Shown piece by piece: positions 25,001 through 34,880 of a stretch of DNA of 64,000 nt. Numbering within the stretch: position 1 is the first letter of the stretch; every line of letters begins with the position of its first letter. The position numbers and the translations under genes are program-made. This stretch comes from Lepidonotus clava (lineage: Eukaryota; Annelida; Polychaeta; Phyllodocida; Polynoidae): the NCBI GenBank assembly GCA_936440205.1, contig OW387146.1, positions 25,172,458-25,236,457 on the forward strand. The letters are read 5' to 3'. The notes under the pieces were generated by a model, which worked only from the letters and a program-made list of their open reading frames with translations, ran no database searches and had not been told where the DNA came from.

Positions 25001-27070
25001 ATACAACTTCTTCTAATTTCTATATTTTCCTTTTCTATTCCATGTAGAAGAGGAAGGGGAAGACACTATTAATCCTTCACGTTAAAGCTGATTTCTTAAC
25101 ACTTCATCATTAAAACACGATAATTTTAAATATGAAATTATCTAATCATTTTTGAAAACTTATCAGAAACAACTTTTTTTAATGTCATGGATGAAGAAGA
25201 AGAAAATGCCATAGATCAAGAAAACTAGAACATGACTTAAATCATAAATTCAAAAAAAAAACTCGACTTAATCCTTTGATTTCAGTACAAAAATACATAT
25301 ATAACACATAATACTAAAGTTCATATTATTTGTAATTTTATGATTTGTGGCTGTAATTTCCCCTCAGACTGGCGGGTATTGGAAACGTCTGGAAGCTAGG
25401 TTGTAGGTCAAAGTAGGCCGGCGCGTTAGGTACACGTGGTCTTAGATGTACTCCCTCTTTAAGGAGTAACCACCCGACCGGTTAACGTGGCGGCCAGGGG
25501 CCAAGAACCGCTGAGACAGGCGGGGAGGGTTAGAGTCAGAGATACAGGAAAGTAGGACCGTTCATGATCTTTTTGTTTTTCAGTTCACATATATATGCTT
25601 TTTTCCAATTGTGTATGTGTATGTCAAAAGAGCGTGGTTTCAACTTTGTGAATTGTATAATTACGTGGCTATGTGCCATGGTCCTTACAATGAATGCACG
25701 GTCTTTTCCTCGAATTGTTTTCATTTATTAACTATGCGTGACGCCATACAGGTTTACAGAGTATTCCAATTTCCATAGCGTTTGCAGAACAATTTAAGCT
25801 CGAATTACGAAACAGAGAATTCAAATTATTCTGTAAATGATATCTCCGTTAGCAAATACGGTTTCTATACAAAATCAAGTACAAATACATATACAATGTA
25901 AAAATGTATCATTTTGTTAATGAATTTCACCAAAGTCTGTTCCCAATGACATGGCTTTCTATTGAAATAAAACAGTGTCAGTTCTGTAAATAGATAATAA
26001 GCGAGTCCTGGAAAAGGCAGGCGGGGGGAAGGGGTGTGCTGCTGAACTCAATCAAAGATTGATTGATTGATGACTCAGTATAAGATCACTGGACCATGAC
26101 TGATTCGCAGATAAGGCCACCCTTAGAAAAAAAGTTTTTTCTTGTCCAGCAGGTGCCCAGAAAAAATAAACAGTCGGGAGGTCAGGATTTTTCTTTTATT
26201 ATTATTTTTTATTTTTTGGTAAGGCAAAAACTAAAACTTTTGTTGGAAAAAAAAATCCGAAAATCTGGAAAAATAAATCAGCTCTTAAAAGCCAGTCGGG
26301 CGCTAGACAGAAAACTTTTTTTTTAAGCGTGGCCTTAGGTGGGTTTGAAGGTAGACAGAGAGCGGGTTCTTACCGACACCCGCCCTGGTGCCTGGCTCGG
26401 CCGGCGTTCTTATGGGCACTACGGGTAAGCACATTGTAAATGTAGGTCATATTGGGGTCAAAGAGGTCAAATATAAAGGTCACATTAGGTCAAGGTCGTC
26501 AGGGGTCACAGCAGAATTGAAGAAAAACAGCAGAGCCTTTGACTATAATTTAGGATCCCTTCATTTTGCCCACGCTTTCCTTAGTTTGTACATGTGCTTG
26601 GCTGTGATGTTTATGACACATGACTAAGAAGAGAGCTTCTATTCAGACTAGATTTTTTTCCTAATCTTAATATAACTTGTATACTGTATCTAAATTTGAA
26701 ATTGTACGGGTTTTTTTTCGTTTTTTTTTAAATTTTGAATCTGCCCCCCTCCCTCCCTCCTTTCTGAATGAGTGGAACTGAGTTGGGATAGTTAATTCAA
26801 CTCACCCATTTGTGCCGAGCTGACAGATACTGTATTCTTTTCTTTTCTTCAAATGTTGGTTAGCACAGATAAGAATCAACTAAGTGTGCATATGTTGTTC
26901 AGCCAGAAAAAAATCAAAGCTTGGGAAAACAGCTAATGATGTAGAAATGACTGACATTCAGTGGCCTGCCCCATCATTATATTATTTTTTGTAATATTTT
27001 AAAAACTTTACTTACACGTGTAGGCGACACAGAGGCTTGCCGCCAGCAGGCAGACAATAGTTACCCTCAT
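6051..27070 (-). CDS. HYOU1: Hypoxia up-regulated protein 1 (GRP170, HSP110-class ER chaperone), 25 coding exons
   Basis: An ER-lumen Hsp70 relative that acts as nucleotide-exchange factor for BiP and holds unfolded clients. Exons, 5' to 3': 27016-27076 (ATG at 27070), 24158-24219, 23614-23645, 23144-23222, 22698-22852, 22251-22327, 21664-21770, 20636-20762, 20038-20116, 19411-19597, 18040-18174, 17406-17488, 16705-16837, 16273-16463, 15706-15847, 15305-15371, 14584-14789, 14064-14264, 12406-12453, 11017-11165, 9997-10207, 8812-9030, 7968-8169, 7367-7549, 6051-6139. All have AG/GT borders and matching phases; together they give 1,072 residues against about 999 in human. Residues 1-17 are a signal peptide. 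Residues 26-36 ([11 protein letters not shown]) and 371-381 ([11 protein letters not shown]) are nucleotide-binding-domain signatures. Residues about 437-570 are the beta substrate domain, 577-745 a long Lys/Glu-rich loop, 745-960 the helical lid, then a second charged tail ending GDEL, a variant of the NDEL/KDEL retrieval signal. Exon junctions are read by eye and the one at 11165 is the least certain. Confidence 0.97.
7143..7331. mobile_element. Probable decayed MITE in HYOU1 intron, related to the 26.1-kb element
   Basis: The right end (CAGTCGGGCTGTCC followed by a T-run and AAAGGTGGCCTTTA) matches the right end of the MITE at 26112-26337 in order and spacing. The left end is not clearly recognisable, so the start is approximate. 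It lies between the last two HYOU1 exons. Confidence 0.4.
9401..9714. mobile_element. Inverted-repeat element with repeated ATATTCCAC ends, HYOU1 intron
   Basis: The left end (TAAAGCCATATTCCAC) and the reverse complement of the right end (TAAGGCCATATTCCCC) match at 13 of 16 positions. A further internal copy of the end motif lies near 9610 (TATATTCCACCATGC). The interior is rich in (A)CGCAAG and CACCGCAAG words in both orientations and contains the short palindrome AACGAACATGTTCGTT. It is related to the element at 20.9-21.2 kb. No coding sequence is present. Confidence 0.6.
10230..10480. repeat. Short palindromic GTGTCC...GGACAC words and a 22-bp direct repeat
   Basis: Within this HYOU1 intron segment GTGTCC(T)-GGACACCC palindromes recur, and a direct repeat beginning ATCAAGGCTGAGCCTATCGG occurs at about 10353 and 10399. 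No ends or target duplication can be drawn, so it may be a local duplication rather than a transposon. Confidence 0.45.
11848..11910. repeat. 31-bp tandem duplication in HYOU1 intron
   Basis: Two adjacent units share GGGCA(A/T)CATGTGCCAGATC and differ at one or two bases. It is a minor intronic duplication with no coding consequence. Confidence 0.6.
15420..15672. repeat. Dispersed repeat, copy 1 (HYOU1 intron)
   Basis: The words GCTCCAA, TCTTCATACAG, CCATAATGGC and CCATAGGCGCCAATGCTAA occur in the same order as related words at 29.5-29.7 kb (GGTCCAATCTTTATACAG, CCATAAATGCC, CCATAGGCCCCAATGCTAA). Both copies are on the plus strand. No terminal repeats were found, so the class is unknown. Confidence 0.55.
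20875..21170. mobile_element. Composite foldback element with a 164-bp hairpin, HYOU1 intron
   Basis: Positions 21005-21168 form a long near-perfect hairpin. The arms begin GCTATATTCCATGATGCG and end with its complement, and meet at AACATGTT near 21087, with only scattered mismatches. To the left are two more direct copies of the arm tip (TATTCCACGATGCGTT near 20884 and TATTCCATGATACGTT near 20943), so the element looks like nested or repeated ends of one family shared with 9.4-9.7 kb. It lies between the exons at 20636-20762 and 21664-21770. Confidence 0.75.
24837..25066. repeat. About 110-bp tandem duplication in HYOU1 intron 1
   Basis: Two units start ATTTACAATGCGTAGCTT at 24837 and 24946 and share TATACAACTTCTTCTAATTTC and the following AGGAAG(A/G)GGAAGACA region. 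The second unit has a longer T-run and a short TG repeat. Nothing suggests a function. Confidence 0.7.
26112..26337. mobile_element. 226-bp MITE with A/T-rich terminal inverted repeats, HYOU1 first coding intron
   Basis: The left end is TAAGGCCACCCTTAG followed by an A-run and GTTTT. The reverse complement of the right end is TAAGGCCACGCTTAA followed by an A-run and GTTTT. The inverted repeats extend about 35 bp. Target duplication is ambiguous (possibly TA). The interior has a CAGTCGGG word near both ends. It is non-coding. Confidence 0.7.
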
Positions 27071-28069
27071 CTTGAGCTGAAAAGGAAATTAAGAATTGAT
27101 AATCAATTATTGCAAACCTACTTCAAACCCATATCCTTTAGCGTCCCTTGCTGGGATTGTCGCTCTGATATATTTCAATTTCGAGAGGGTACCTAGATCT
27201 ATTGTGTCGTTTAATCAGGCTGTTACAGAGGCCTAAGGTAAACCTATTTTCAAATGACTTGAAAAATATCAAAATAGACTTTTATTTCTTTTTTTTTGCA
27301 AGTTTCCCTGTCACACTCTCAATGATCTGAACGGATGTAAATAAATGTGCCCAAATACCAAAACTTCCAGAATGGAAGATTAGCAAGATATTCTGCATTT
27401 TTAGGTTTAAAAACTCTGTTAACAAAATAATTTTACAAAATTGCTTAGCTCTAGATATTTTCCATTACCATATGATTCAAAAGACAGGTTCCTTTGGTCA
27501 GAGTCAGCCTAACAATTGATTTATTAGGTGAACAGTAATTTGCAATAGTTTTGTGATAATTTATAACTAGGATGGCATTTACTATCAAACTGAGGTTTTA
27601 GCAGTAAAAGTTTTAGCTGTTTATTCGCAACCATTACACTTCTAGTATGCCCTAGCAGTCTATCTGCATGATACTAGAGTCTGGCAACGTCGGACTAACC
27701 CTCCTACCATATTGACCCTCATAAGTTCATTCATTCATAATGGATTTTGTACTTTGAGTTTGACAGCCATTGTTTACAAGCAAAATATCTCATTTTCTGC
27801 GACTGAATGCTGAAATTCCAGAGATTACTAAACAGTCTGATTCATATAACATCATCTTGAAATTCTGTAGCAGGAAAATTTCCTTGGTAGGGGATGCAAC
27901 TTCAATTTTGAATTAAAACACAAATAAAAACAGAGAAAACACATCTGAATCCCAAACAGTGAAACGGCGACAGTGACAGCCAACAGACAGACGCTGCAGA
28001 AAAATACAAAACGAAGTAAGTACGTGCTTCAACCCCTAATTTCCCATGGCTCCCGATAAAATAACTTAC

Positions 28070-28160
28070 GAAGATTCTTTCCTCGCTCCCTGATCAAGTC
28101 TTGGGTGTCCTCTTGATTAATTTGAGTCGATATTTCTGGAGAAACCGATGTCTTTGGGGT
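28070..28160 (-). other. HYOU1: Non-coding first exon of HYOU1 (5' end not fixed)
   Basis: The ATG exon begins at an acceptor (exon edge 27076), only six bases before the start codon, so an upstream exon is required. A strong minus-strand donor, G|GTAAGTTA, has its exon edge at 28070, preceded by GC-richer sequence and the stress-element-like sites. I infer that this is the 5' UTR exon. The transcription start cannot be seen, so the upper boundary given is approximate. A long minus-strand frame here (28029-28364) runs through the donor and is not a gene. Confidence 0.55.
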
Positions 28161-28174
28161 TCCACGCCGGCGAA

Positions 28175-28193
28175 TGTGGCGAGCGCCGATTGG
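28175..28193 (-). promoter_or_regulatory. ER stress response element (ERSE)-like site upstream of HYOU1
   Basis: Read on the minus strand, in the direction of HYOU1 transcription, the site is CCAAT, nine GC-rich bases, then CCACA. The ERSE consensus is CCAAT-N9-CCACG, bound by NF-Y at CCAAT and by ATF6/XBP1 at CCACG. The spacing is exact and eighteen of nineteen consensus-defined positions allow a match, the last base being A instead of G. It lies about 105 bp above the donor of the first exon. Vertebrate HYOU1 is a known unfolded-protein-response target through such elements. Confidence 0.6.
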
Positions 28194-28229
28194 TTCAGGG
28201 AAGTACTTCCGGGTCAAACTCTCCGAAGG

Positions 28230-28237
28230 CCACGTCG
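28230..28237 (-). promoter_or_regulatory. UPRE-like CGACGTGG
   Basis: The minus strand reads CGACGTGG, one base from the TGACGTGG site for XBP1/ATF6. It lies about 40 bp upstream of the ERSE-like site. Further ACGT cores occur at about 28330 (GGACGTGC on the minus strand) and about 28406 (TGACGTAG on the minus strand). A short site like this can arise by chance; its position beside the ERSE-like site is the main support. Confidence 0.35.
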
Positions 28238-28599
28238 CCTTACACTCTCCATGCAGAGGTTTGGTGTTGATAATATTGAACAAAGGGATTGAATAAATGG
28301 GGGAAGAGTGCTTCGCGCTTGTTATCGGCACGTCCTCCTTCTTTGGTGTTTGTCTGCGCGTCACCAGTAAAAATGAGTAAAGATTTTGGCGCCACCTTGT
28401 GTTCTACGTCAGAACGTCGCTGTTTTGCAATTTTGGCAATTCTCCAAAGAAATCCAATCAGTCTGTCTGGGTATGTATGATACAGGATTTTCTTTGCGAA
28501 TCTATGTCTTCTGAAAGGTTACAACTTAAGCATAGGATACATGATACAGGCATACGTTTTTTTTTGAGGAAAGAATTTTTTTTTTGAGGAAAGAATCTC

Positions 28600-29085
28600 A
28601 AAGTATGTTATCAACTACAGAACATTACCGGATGCAACCAAAATGAAAATGGTTCTCAACCTACAACCTATGTGTACAAGCAAATATCTGGAGGAAGCTA
28701 CCGAATGTATTTGTATCTATATTAAAAACAGGGGCGTACCCAGCCCTAAAATCTGAGGGGGTTCCAGGGAAATTAAGGAGGTTCAATGTAAAATTGAGGG
28801 GGTTCCGTCTAGTTATTTTGTTATAATTCCTTATATTTGTAGTTCAATTATACAAACTTTGATAAATCTGAGGGGGTTCCAGCGACCTGTTATTTCGAGA
28901 ATTCCCTATATTTGTAGTTTAATTATTTAAACTTTGAAAAATCTGAGGGGGTTCCAGACACCCTCGGAACCCCCCCTGGGTACGCCACTGAAAAAAATAT
29001 ACCAGATTGTACAGGCAATGCCTAACCCTACTGTGACATGAATGTACTGCTCTACGTTAGTCAATAAATATTCGTATTCGTATTC
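28600..29085 (+). mobile_element. Possible LINE ORF2 3' fragment with ATTCGT-type tail, split by a MITE
   Basis: From about 28606 to 28728 the plus strand is open and reads like the end of a LINE ORF2 (for example residues ATKMKMVLNL and SKYLEEATE). After the MITE at 28729-28990 it continues to a stop near 29034 and then a short simple-repeat tail (ATTCGT three times), as many LINEs have. No catalytic motif is present, so identity as a LINE tail is an inference. Confidence 0.35.
28729..28990 (+). mobile_element. 262-bp MITE, CAGKGGCGTACCCAG family, copy 1
   Basis: The left end is CAGGGGCGTACCCAG; the reverse complement of the right end is CAGTGGCGTACCCAG. The flanks are A-runs (AAAAA on both sides), compatible with a 5-bp duplication. 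Inside, a unit with CTGAGGGGGTTCCAG and a TATATTTGTAGTT segment is repeated. The same element, in opposite orientation and with a clear duplication, is at 51455-51715. Confidence 0.85.
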
Positions 29086-30590
29086 GTTTTAGTGATGAAA
29101 GACAACGTGAAGAATTTTTTAAAAAAAATAAATAAAAACCGTGGCTTAGCCAATAACTTAGGCTGTTTTACTATTACATACTATAGAAAATAGGAAATAG
29201 ATTTAAATAAGCCTATTATTAGGTAGATATTGGGTGTATAGACTATCGCACATTTAATAATTCATCAGCCACAGATTATTTTCTATTAGATATCAGGTTT
29301 TGCAAGGTGACTTTCCAGTTTTATTTTGTGATATAAAACTAAATTAGGAGACGTACCTGTACACGTTGCTGATTTTTCAATATCCTTTTATTAACTAGGA
29401 TAGGATAATGCAGTATACGCCGTATGCGGGTCTAAAAATAGTGCATCGTGCACCGAAATTTCGCAGAAATTGTGACCGGAGGTTGGGGGTGCATTTAACA
29501 TGGGATTTTATGGGAGAACACATGTTATTTCGCTCTAACTTTTTAAATAGTGGTCCAATCTTTATACAGTAAATGAGAAAATGTAGGAATTGATCCCATA
29601 AATGCCATACAAGGCTTCAAATTTTCCTGAAATGCCCAGTTTTCCTGGAATCGCGAAAATTCCGATTTTCCCCATAGGCCCCAATGCTAAGTAGCCAACA
29701 TACAGAGCCCAGAATTTCACCGCGTGATGTCGAAAATGTCGAGCATACCACTAACCCGTTTAATCCGTATACCATTTAAGGTTTTGAATCGAGCATGTCA
29801 GGCTAATATCTTGCATTTATCATGTCTAAATTAATATCACATATTATAATACATAAAATAACAACTAATTGATTGTAAAAAAAAAGGGGGGGGGGATTGT
29901 TTTTATGTGAGCTGAACAGCCATATACATAATTGTTTTCAATTAAAACCATCATTGCTTCTTTTTTTTTTATAATGGCAGACATCTAAATATTGATGATA
30001 ATGACAGAATAATAGATTTTTTCCAGTTTCATAGTAATATTGATAGATTTACATTAAATTTTGTATGGTCCAAATTTTGAGTTTTATTTTTATCTATCTT
30101 ATTGGATGACCTCCAATTCTATAGTAGAGCCATAGTAGGTGTAGACTCTATATGCCAGATCTATTTAACATTTTCTATATTTAACTCTATATTTGTAGGG
30201 AGAATATAATGTAATAATCTCTTTTGGGGATTCTTATTGTGTATATGAAGCTATATGCTTATATCGCGGATAATATTATGTTGAACAATATGGGATTAAT
30301 TATCCATTAACCCTTTCAGGACGCCTGTATCCCTCAGGCATCACCAGGCCTAGCCTCCTGTATCTCTCAGGCATCACCAGGCCTAGACGCCTGATGCCTG
30401 AGAGATACATAGAAAATATTTCAGAATTGGAAAATTGATGCTTAAAATATATCAAATACATTTTTTTCTATTTCAAACCGCTGAAATGGTCCATATTATG
30501 CACCATCTAACTATTACCATTTGGAAATAATTATTTCTCCTCATGTTTTAGCTTTAGAATGACCTCCCTTTAAAACTTTATGGTATCAGT
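28991..30590. other. No gene; dispersed repeat copy 2 at about 29410-29760 and a short duplication at 30311-30400
   Basis: The segment near 29530-29700 is the second copy of the repeat described at 15.4-15.67 kb. At 30311-30400 a roughly 37-bp unit (CTCAGGCATCACCAGGCCTAG) occurs twice in direct orientation, followed by an inverted part (GCCTGATGCCTGAGAGATAC). A G-run lies near 29884. I see no coding exon or RNA gene. Confidence 0.5.
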
Positions 30591-30599
30591 GGCGTCTTT

Positions 30600-33500
30600 T
30601 GGGGATATTCATTAAGTAAATTGGAGGACCCAAGGACTGGGAACGCACTGTAGACGCGCTCAACACCTATTTCATTGTGCCGGTAAACCAAAAGTATGAA
30701 AGACATTTGTTTTGTAAAGCTGTTCAAAATGAAGGTGAAACTACTGCGCGGTATGTAAGCAGGCTGAGGAAAGCTGCAACAGGTTGTGGGTACGGACAAT
30801 CCTGTGATGACCAGATTTGTGATCAAATTGTTGATAAATGTCGCGATGATCGCTTACGTAGAAAGTTGTTAGAAAAAGGTGACAATTTGACCTTAGCAGT
30901 AGCTTTGAAAGTAGCCGCTATGTTTGAGGCTGTAGAGTCTTAGGTCGAGGTTATGACCTCAAAGGAGACCGGCTCTGTAAATAAAGTAGCCGAAAAGCCC
31001 AAGGTTGGTGGTAAACCCAAGGTTAAGGGCAGTAGCGTAAAATGTTGGGACTGTGGGTACACAGGTCATTTCGCAGGGGAAAGTAGGTGTCCCGCGAAGG
31101 GTAAGAAATGTAATTTCTGTAAAAATGTCGGTCATTTTGAGAGCAGATGTAAAGGTAAATCAGGGCGTCGTGACGAGAAGACTCCCGTGCGAGGGAGAGG
31201 TCACGGACAGGTGCGACAGATGGCCGAGGAAGACCGTGAAGACGACGACGAATCTTATGCATTTCATGTGAATTCTGTATGTCCTAATGAAAAACTGATA
31301 CTATGCCTGCAACTGTTGGTGGTGTTCAGATTGATTTCATTATTGATTCTGGTTCAGACACAAACATCATTGATCGTGCTATGTGGGAAAATTGTAAGAC
31401 TGAGAAAATTGTCTGTAAATCTAGTTTGTCTGACAAGAAACTGTTTACCTATACTTCTGATGTTCCATTAGATGTAGCGGGTAGCTTCGAAGCTGAAGTA
31501 GTAGTGGGTGGTAGGACAACCACAGCAGATTTCGTAGTGATCGAAGATAAGGGGAAACCTTTATTAGGTAGGAAAACCTCAGAGAAGCTAGGAGTTCTGA
31601 AGATAGGACTAGACATAAATAGTGTTTTGGGCGAGTCAGATAGGGAGAATCTGAGACAGAAAGTAAGACAGGAGAACCAAGACGTTCTGACGGGGTTAGT
31701 AAGTTAAAAGGGAGTCAGGTAGGATTCAGGACTGACCCTGACGTTAAGCCAGTAGCGCAGCCATTTCGACGTACACCTATTGAGTTGAGAAAAGTGCTAG
31801 AGAAGAAGATGGATTCACTGATAGAGCAGGATATTATTGAGCCATTTGAGGAACCGACTCAGTGGGTTAGTCTGATAGTTATAGTGCCCAAGGCCGACGG
31901 GGATATCAGACTATGCGTAGATTTGAGACGGGTTAATGAGGCGATTATTAGGGAAAGACAGCCCATTCCTACCATAGATGAGATAATCCAGGACATGTCC
32001 CAGAGCAGGGTATTTTCCACGATAGATTTAAAGTGGGGATATCACCAGGTAGAGTTAGAGCCTGCGTCCAGGAATTTGACGACGTTCATAACGCACACTG
32101 GGTTATACCAGTATAAGAGACTGCCTTTCGGAGCCCCGTGGGGGTCCGGGTAAGAATAGGCCCTCAGTAGCCCCTGCTGATCGTATGAGGCGACGATAGG
32201 GGGGCACTGACCAAGTGGTTTTTGGGTTCAATTCCCGGTCAGTGCTTGGTTCACTAAGGGATGAGGTACAGCAAAAATGTTCGCTGGGTTTTGATCCCCT
32301 GCTGTTTGCCCGCCCTGTCACCTTCATCTCATAGATTCGATGACCAAAGACAGAATTCGTCCCAACTGGTTTTTGCTAGCGAGGTGTACCAGCGGATAGT
32401 CAGAAACGTGTTGCAGGGTATCCCAGGGGTAGTCAATTTATCAGATGATGTGGTAGTGCACACGCCCGATGTGGCCACACATTATGAAGTTTTGACAAAA
32501 GTATTTCAACGACTGTGAGACAGTGGGATGACTGCTAACCCAGACAAGGTAGAGTTCTTTGTTTCTGAAATGATGTTCGCAGGACACAAACTGACGGACA
32601 AGGGGATAAATGTGACAGCCGAAAAAGTAAAAGCAGTAGTCGACAGTAGGGAACCGGAGACAGTGACTGAAGTCAGGAGCTTTTTAGGGCTGGTGAACTA
32701 TTGTGGTAGATATATCCCAGACTTAGCGACGGTGGCAGAACCACTGAGAAGGCTCACTCGGAAGGACGAACCATTTGTGTTTGGCGAGGAGCAAAAGAAA
32801 TCGTTCAAAAAGCTGAAAGAGCTTTTAGCCAGTTCAGAAATGTTGGGGTATTACAACCCAAAGGCTCAGACGAAAGTTATCGCGGACACGAGTCCTGTTG
32901 GTCTTGGAGCCGTGTAAGTTCGGGTGCAGGGCCAGGATCACAAAGTTATTGCATATGCCAGTAGGAGCTTTAGCGGCGTAGAACGTAGATACTCTCAGAC
33001 TGAGAAGGAAGCGCTAGGTTTAGTTTGGGCATGCGAGAAATTTCATCCGTACATTTTTGGAATAGAGTTTGATCTTCTGACAGATCACAAGCCGCTGGAG
33101 GTTATTTAGGATAGAGTGATGGGTTTTGCGTATGCAGCCCTATAAATTTAAAGTAATCCATATTCCAGGAAAGACGAATGTTGCCGACCCTCTATCCAGA
33201 CTTTTTAAGACAGGCAGCAAAGGTAGTAGTGAGAGAGAACAGAACGAGGCGTTCGTTAGATTTGTAGCAATTAACGCTACTCCGTGCGTGATGACTACAC
33301 GCGAGGTCGAAGAAGCCTCTGTGGGTGACGTAGAGCTGACTGACATACGAGAGCGTATTAAGTCATGTAAGTGGGACGACTGCGAAAATAAGCTTTATGC
33401 TGCAGTTAGAACAGAATTGTACGTGATCGGAAAGTTAGTTCTTAGGGGAACGAGAATAGTCGTACCAAAGATATTACGAAGATTATTAGCGTTAGCTCAC

Positions 33501-34510
33501 CAGGGTCATCTAGGGGTCGTGTGTACAAAACAGAATCTCAGAACCAAAGTTTGGTGGCCTGGCATGGAGAAAGATGCCGAGAAATATGCGAAAGCATGTC
33601 ACGGGTGCCAAATTACTAGCAGACCCGATCCACCAGAACCGATCAGAACCACTACTATGCCAGCCGGTCCCTGGCAAGATCTAGCTATAGATTTTCTAGG
33701 TCCTCTCCCGTCAGGAGAGTCAATCTTAGTCATTATTGACTACTACAGTCGCTACTATGAGTGCGAAATCATGAAAAAGACCACAGCTGAAAAGACTGTA
33801 GAAGCTCCAGAAAGGGTGTTTGCGAGACACGGTTTGCCCAAAAGCATATCTTCGGATAACTGGCCACAATTTGTATCTGACGTGTTCGCAAACTATGTAA
33901 AGGAAAATGGTATTAGACACCATAGGGTCACGCCAAGATGGCCTCAGGCAAATGGGGAAGTAGAGAGACAAAATCAGTCACTCGAGAAGCGCATGAGAAT
34001 TGCTCATGCCTCGGGAATGGACTGGAAGAAGGAAATTTTGAAGTATATGGCGATTTATCGCGCCATTCCCCATGCCACAACTGGGAAAAGTTCAGCCGAG
34101 TTGCTGTTTAACAGGAAAATTAAGCCTAAGATTCCTGAGCTTAGACCAGAGATAGCTGACTGGGAGACACGAGACTGAGACACAGAATAGAAGGTATGTC
34201 AAAGGCTAGGGCTGACGAGAGACGTAACGCGACTTTTTCTGACGTTCAGCCAGGCGACAGTGTTCTCTTGAAAATAGATAGGGTAGAGAACAAATTACAG
34301 ACGCCCTTTATTCCTGAGCCCTACCAGGTAGTCGTGAGAGCAGGTAGTAAGGTTACTGTAGAAAGCGAGGGAGGGGTTCGTTACGATAGAAATACTTCTC
34401 AGGTTAAGAAATACCAGCAGCCTAGCCCAGTAGTCGAAACAGAGGTTTCAGGACAAACATCTTGTGTAAGAGTAATGCCGAAAAGGTTTGAAGACTATGA
34501 TACATCATAA
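30600..34510 (+). mobile_element. Ty3/gypsy-type LTR retroelement remnant (fossil, no LTRs seen)
   Basis: Parts in the normal Ty3/gypsy order on the plus strand: end of gag with two CCHC zinc knuckles (about 30.67-31.25 kb), aspartic protease (about 31.3-31.7), reverse transcriptase (about 31.8-32.7), RNase H (about 32.7-33.1), integrase with an HHCC-type zinc region and a catalytic core (about 33.2-34.2), and a short downstream region to about 34.5 kb. A SINE-like sequence lies inside the reverse transcriptase region. The element is broken, with roughly half a dozen interruptions besides the SINE; the 5' part of gag and both LTRs were not found. Without an LTR pair it cannot be dated, but the decay and the nested SINE suggest an old copy. 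Confidence 0.92.
32141..32366 (+). mobile_element. SINE-like insertion with MetaSINE-like core, nested in the gypsy remnant
   Basis: The segment interrupts otherwise coding-like retroelement sequence. It contains GTCCGGGTAAGAATAGG, CTCAGTAGCCC and CGTATGAGGCGAC in order, which I recall as features of the conserved MetaSINE core, and a tRNA B-box-like GGTTCAATTCC at 32225-32235. Boundaries are approximate because no target duplication was found. The core precedes the B-box-like word, which is not the usual tRNA-head-first order, so the subfamily is uncertain. Confidence 0.5.
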
Positions 34511-34880
34511 GCCAGTTGTAATAAGAACCTATTACTGTATGTGATCGGCAAAGACATTTGTTGTATTAAAACCTGTATGATGGTTATATATCAAGATGCA
34601 CACTGTTGTGCTAAAGTGCTTTAAAAGAAGCTTTATTGTGTGACACAGTATCCAAAGAAAAAGAAAGAGATGTCGTGTCCGAGCCCAAAGCATCTTGGGT
34701 AAAAAACACTCCCGCCATGACGGCCAACGTAACCTCCTCATGATTGTCTTCTCTCTCTAACTTTTGCAAAGTATTTAGATATTTAGACTACAACAACTTG
34801 TCAGGAACAAGCTTCTAGAACACAACCTTTCCAGGATGTTAACTCGCAACAACTAACAGCTCTCTGACTGCGTGCTGCCT
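34511..34880. other. Spacer between gypsy remnant and LINE; nothing recognised
   Basis: This may be the non-coding 3' end of the gypsy element or host sequence. No long repeat of it is present on the 5' side, so it is not shown to be an LTR. Confidence 0.4.

Noticed and set aside
25350-25540. GC-rich island in the first coding intron of HYOU1, possible internal promoter
   Set aside because: No exon, CCAAT-type arrangement or downstream start supports transcription from it.
28029-28364. 111-codon minus-strand frame above HYOU1
   Set aside because: It reads through the inferred first-exon donor and the promoter-like sites, and has no recognisable motif.
34511-34880. LTR of the gypsy remnant
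   Set aside because: No matching copy on the 5' side of the element within the window.
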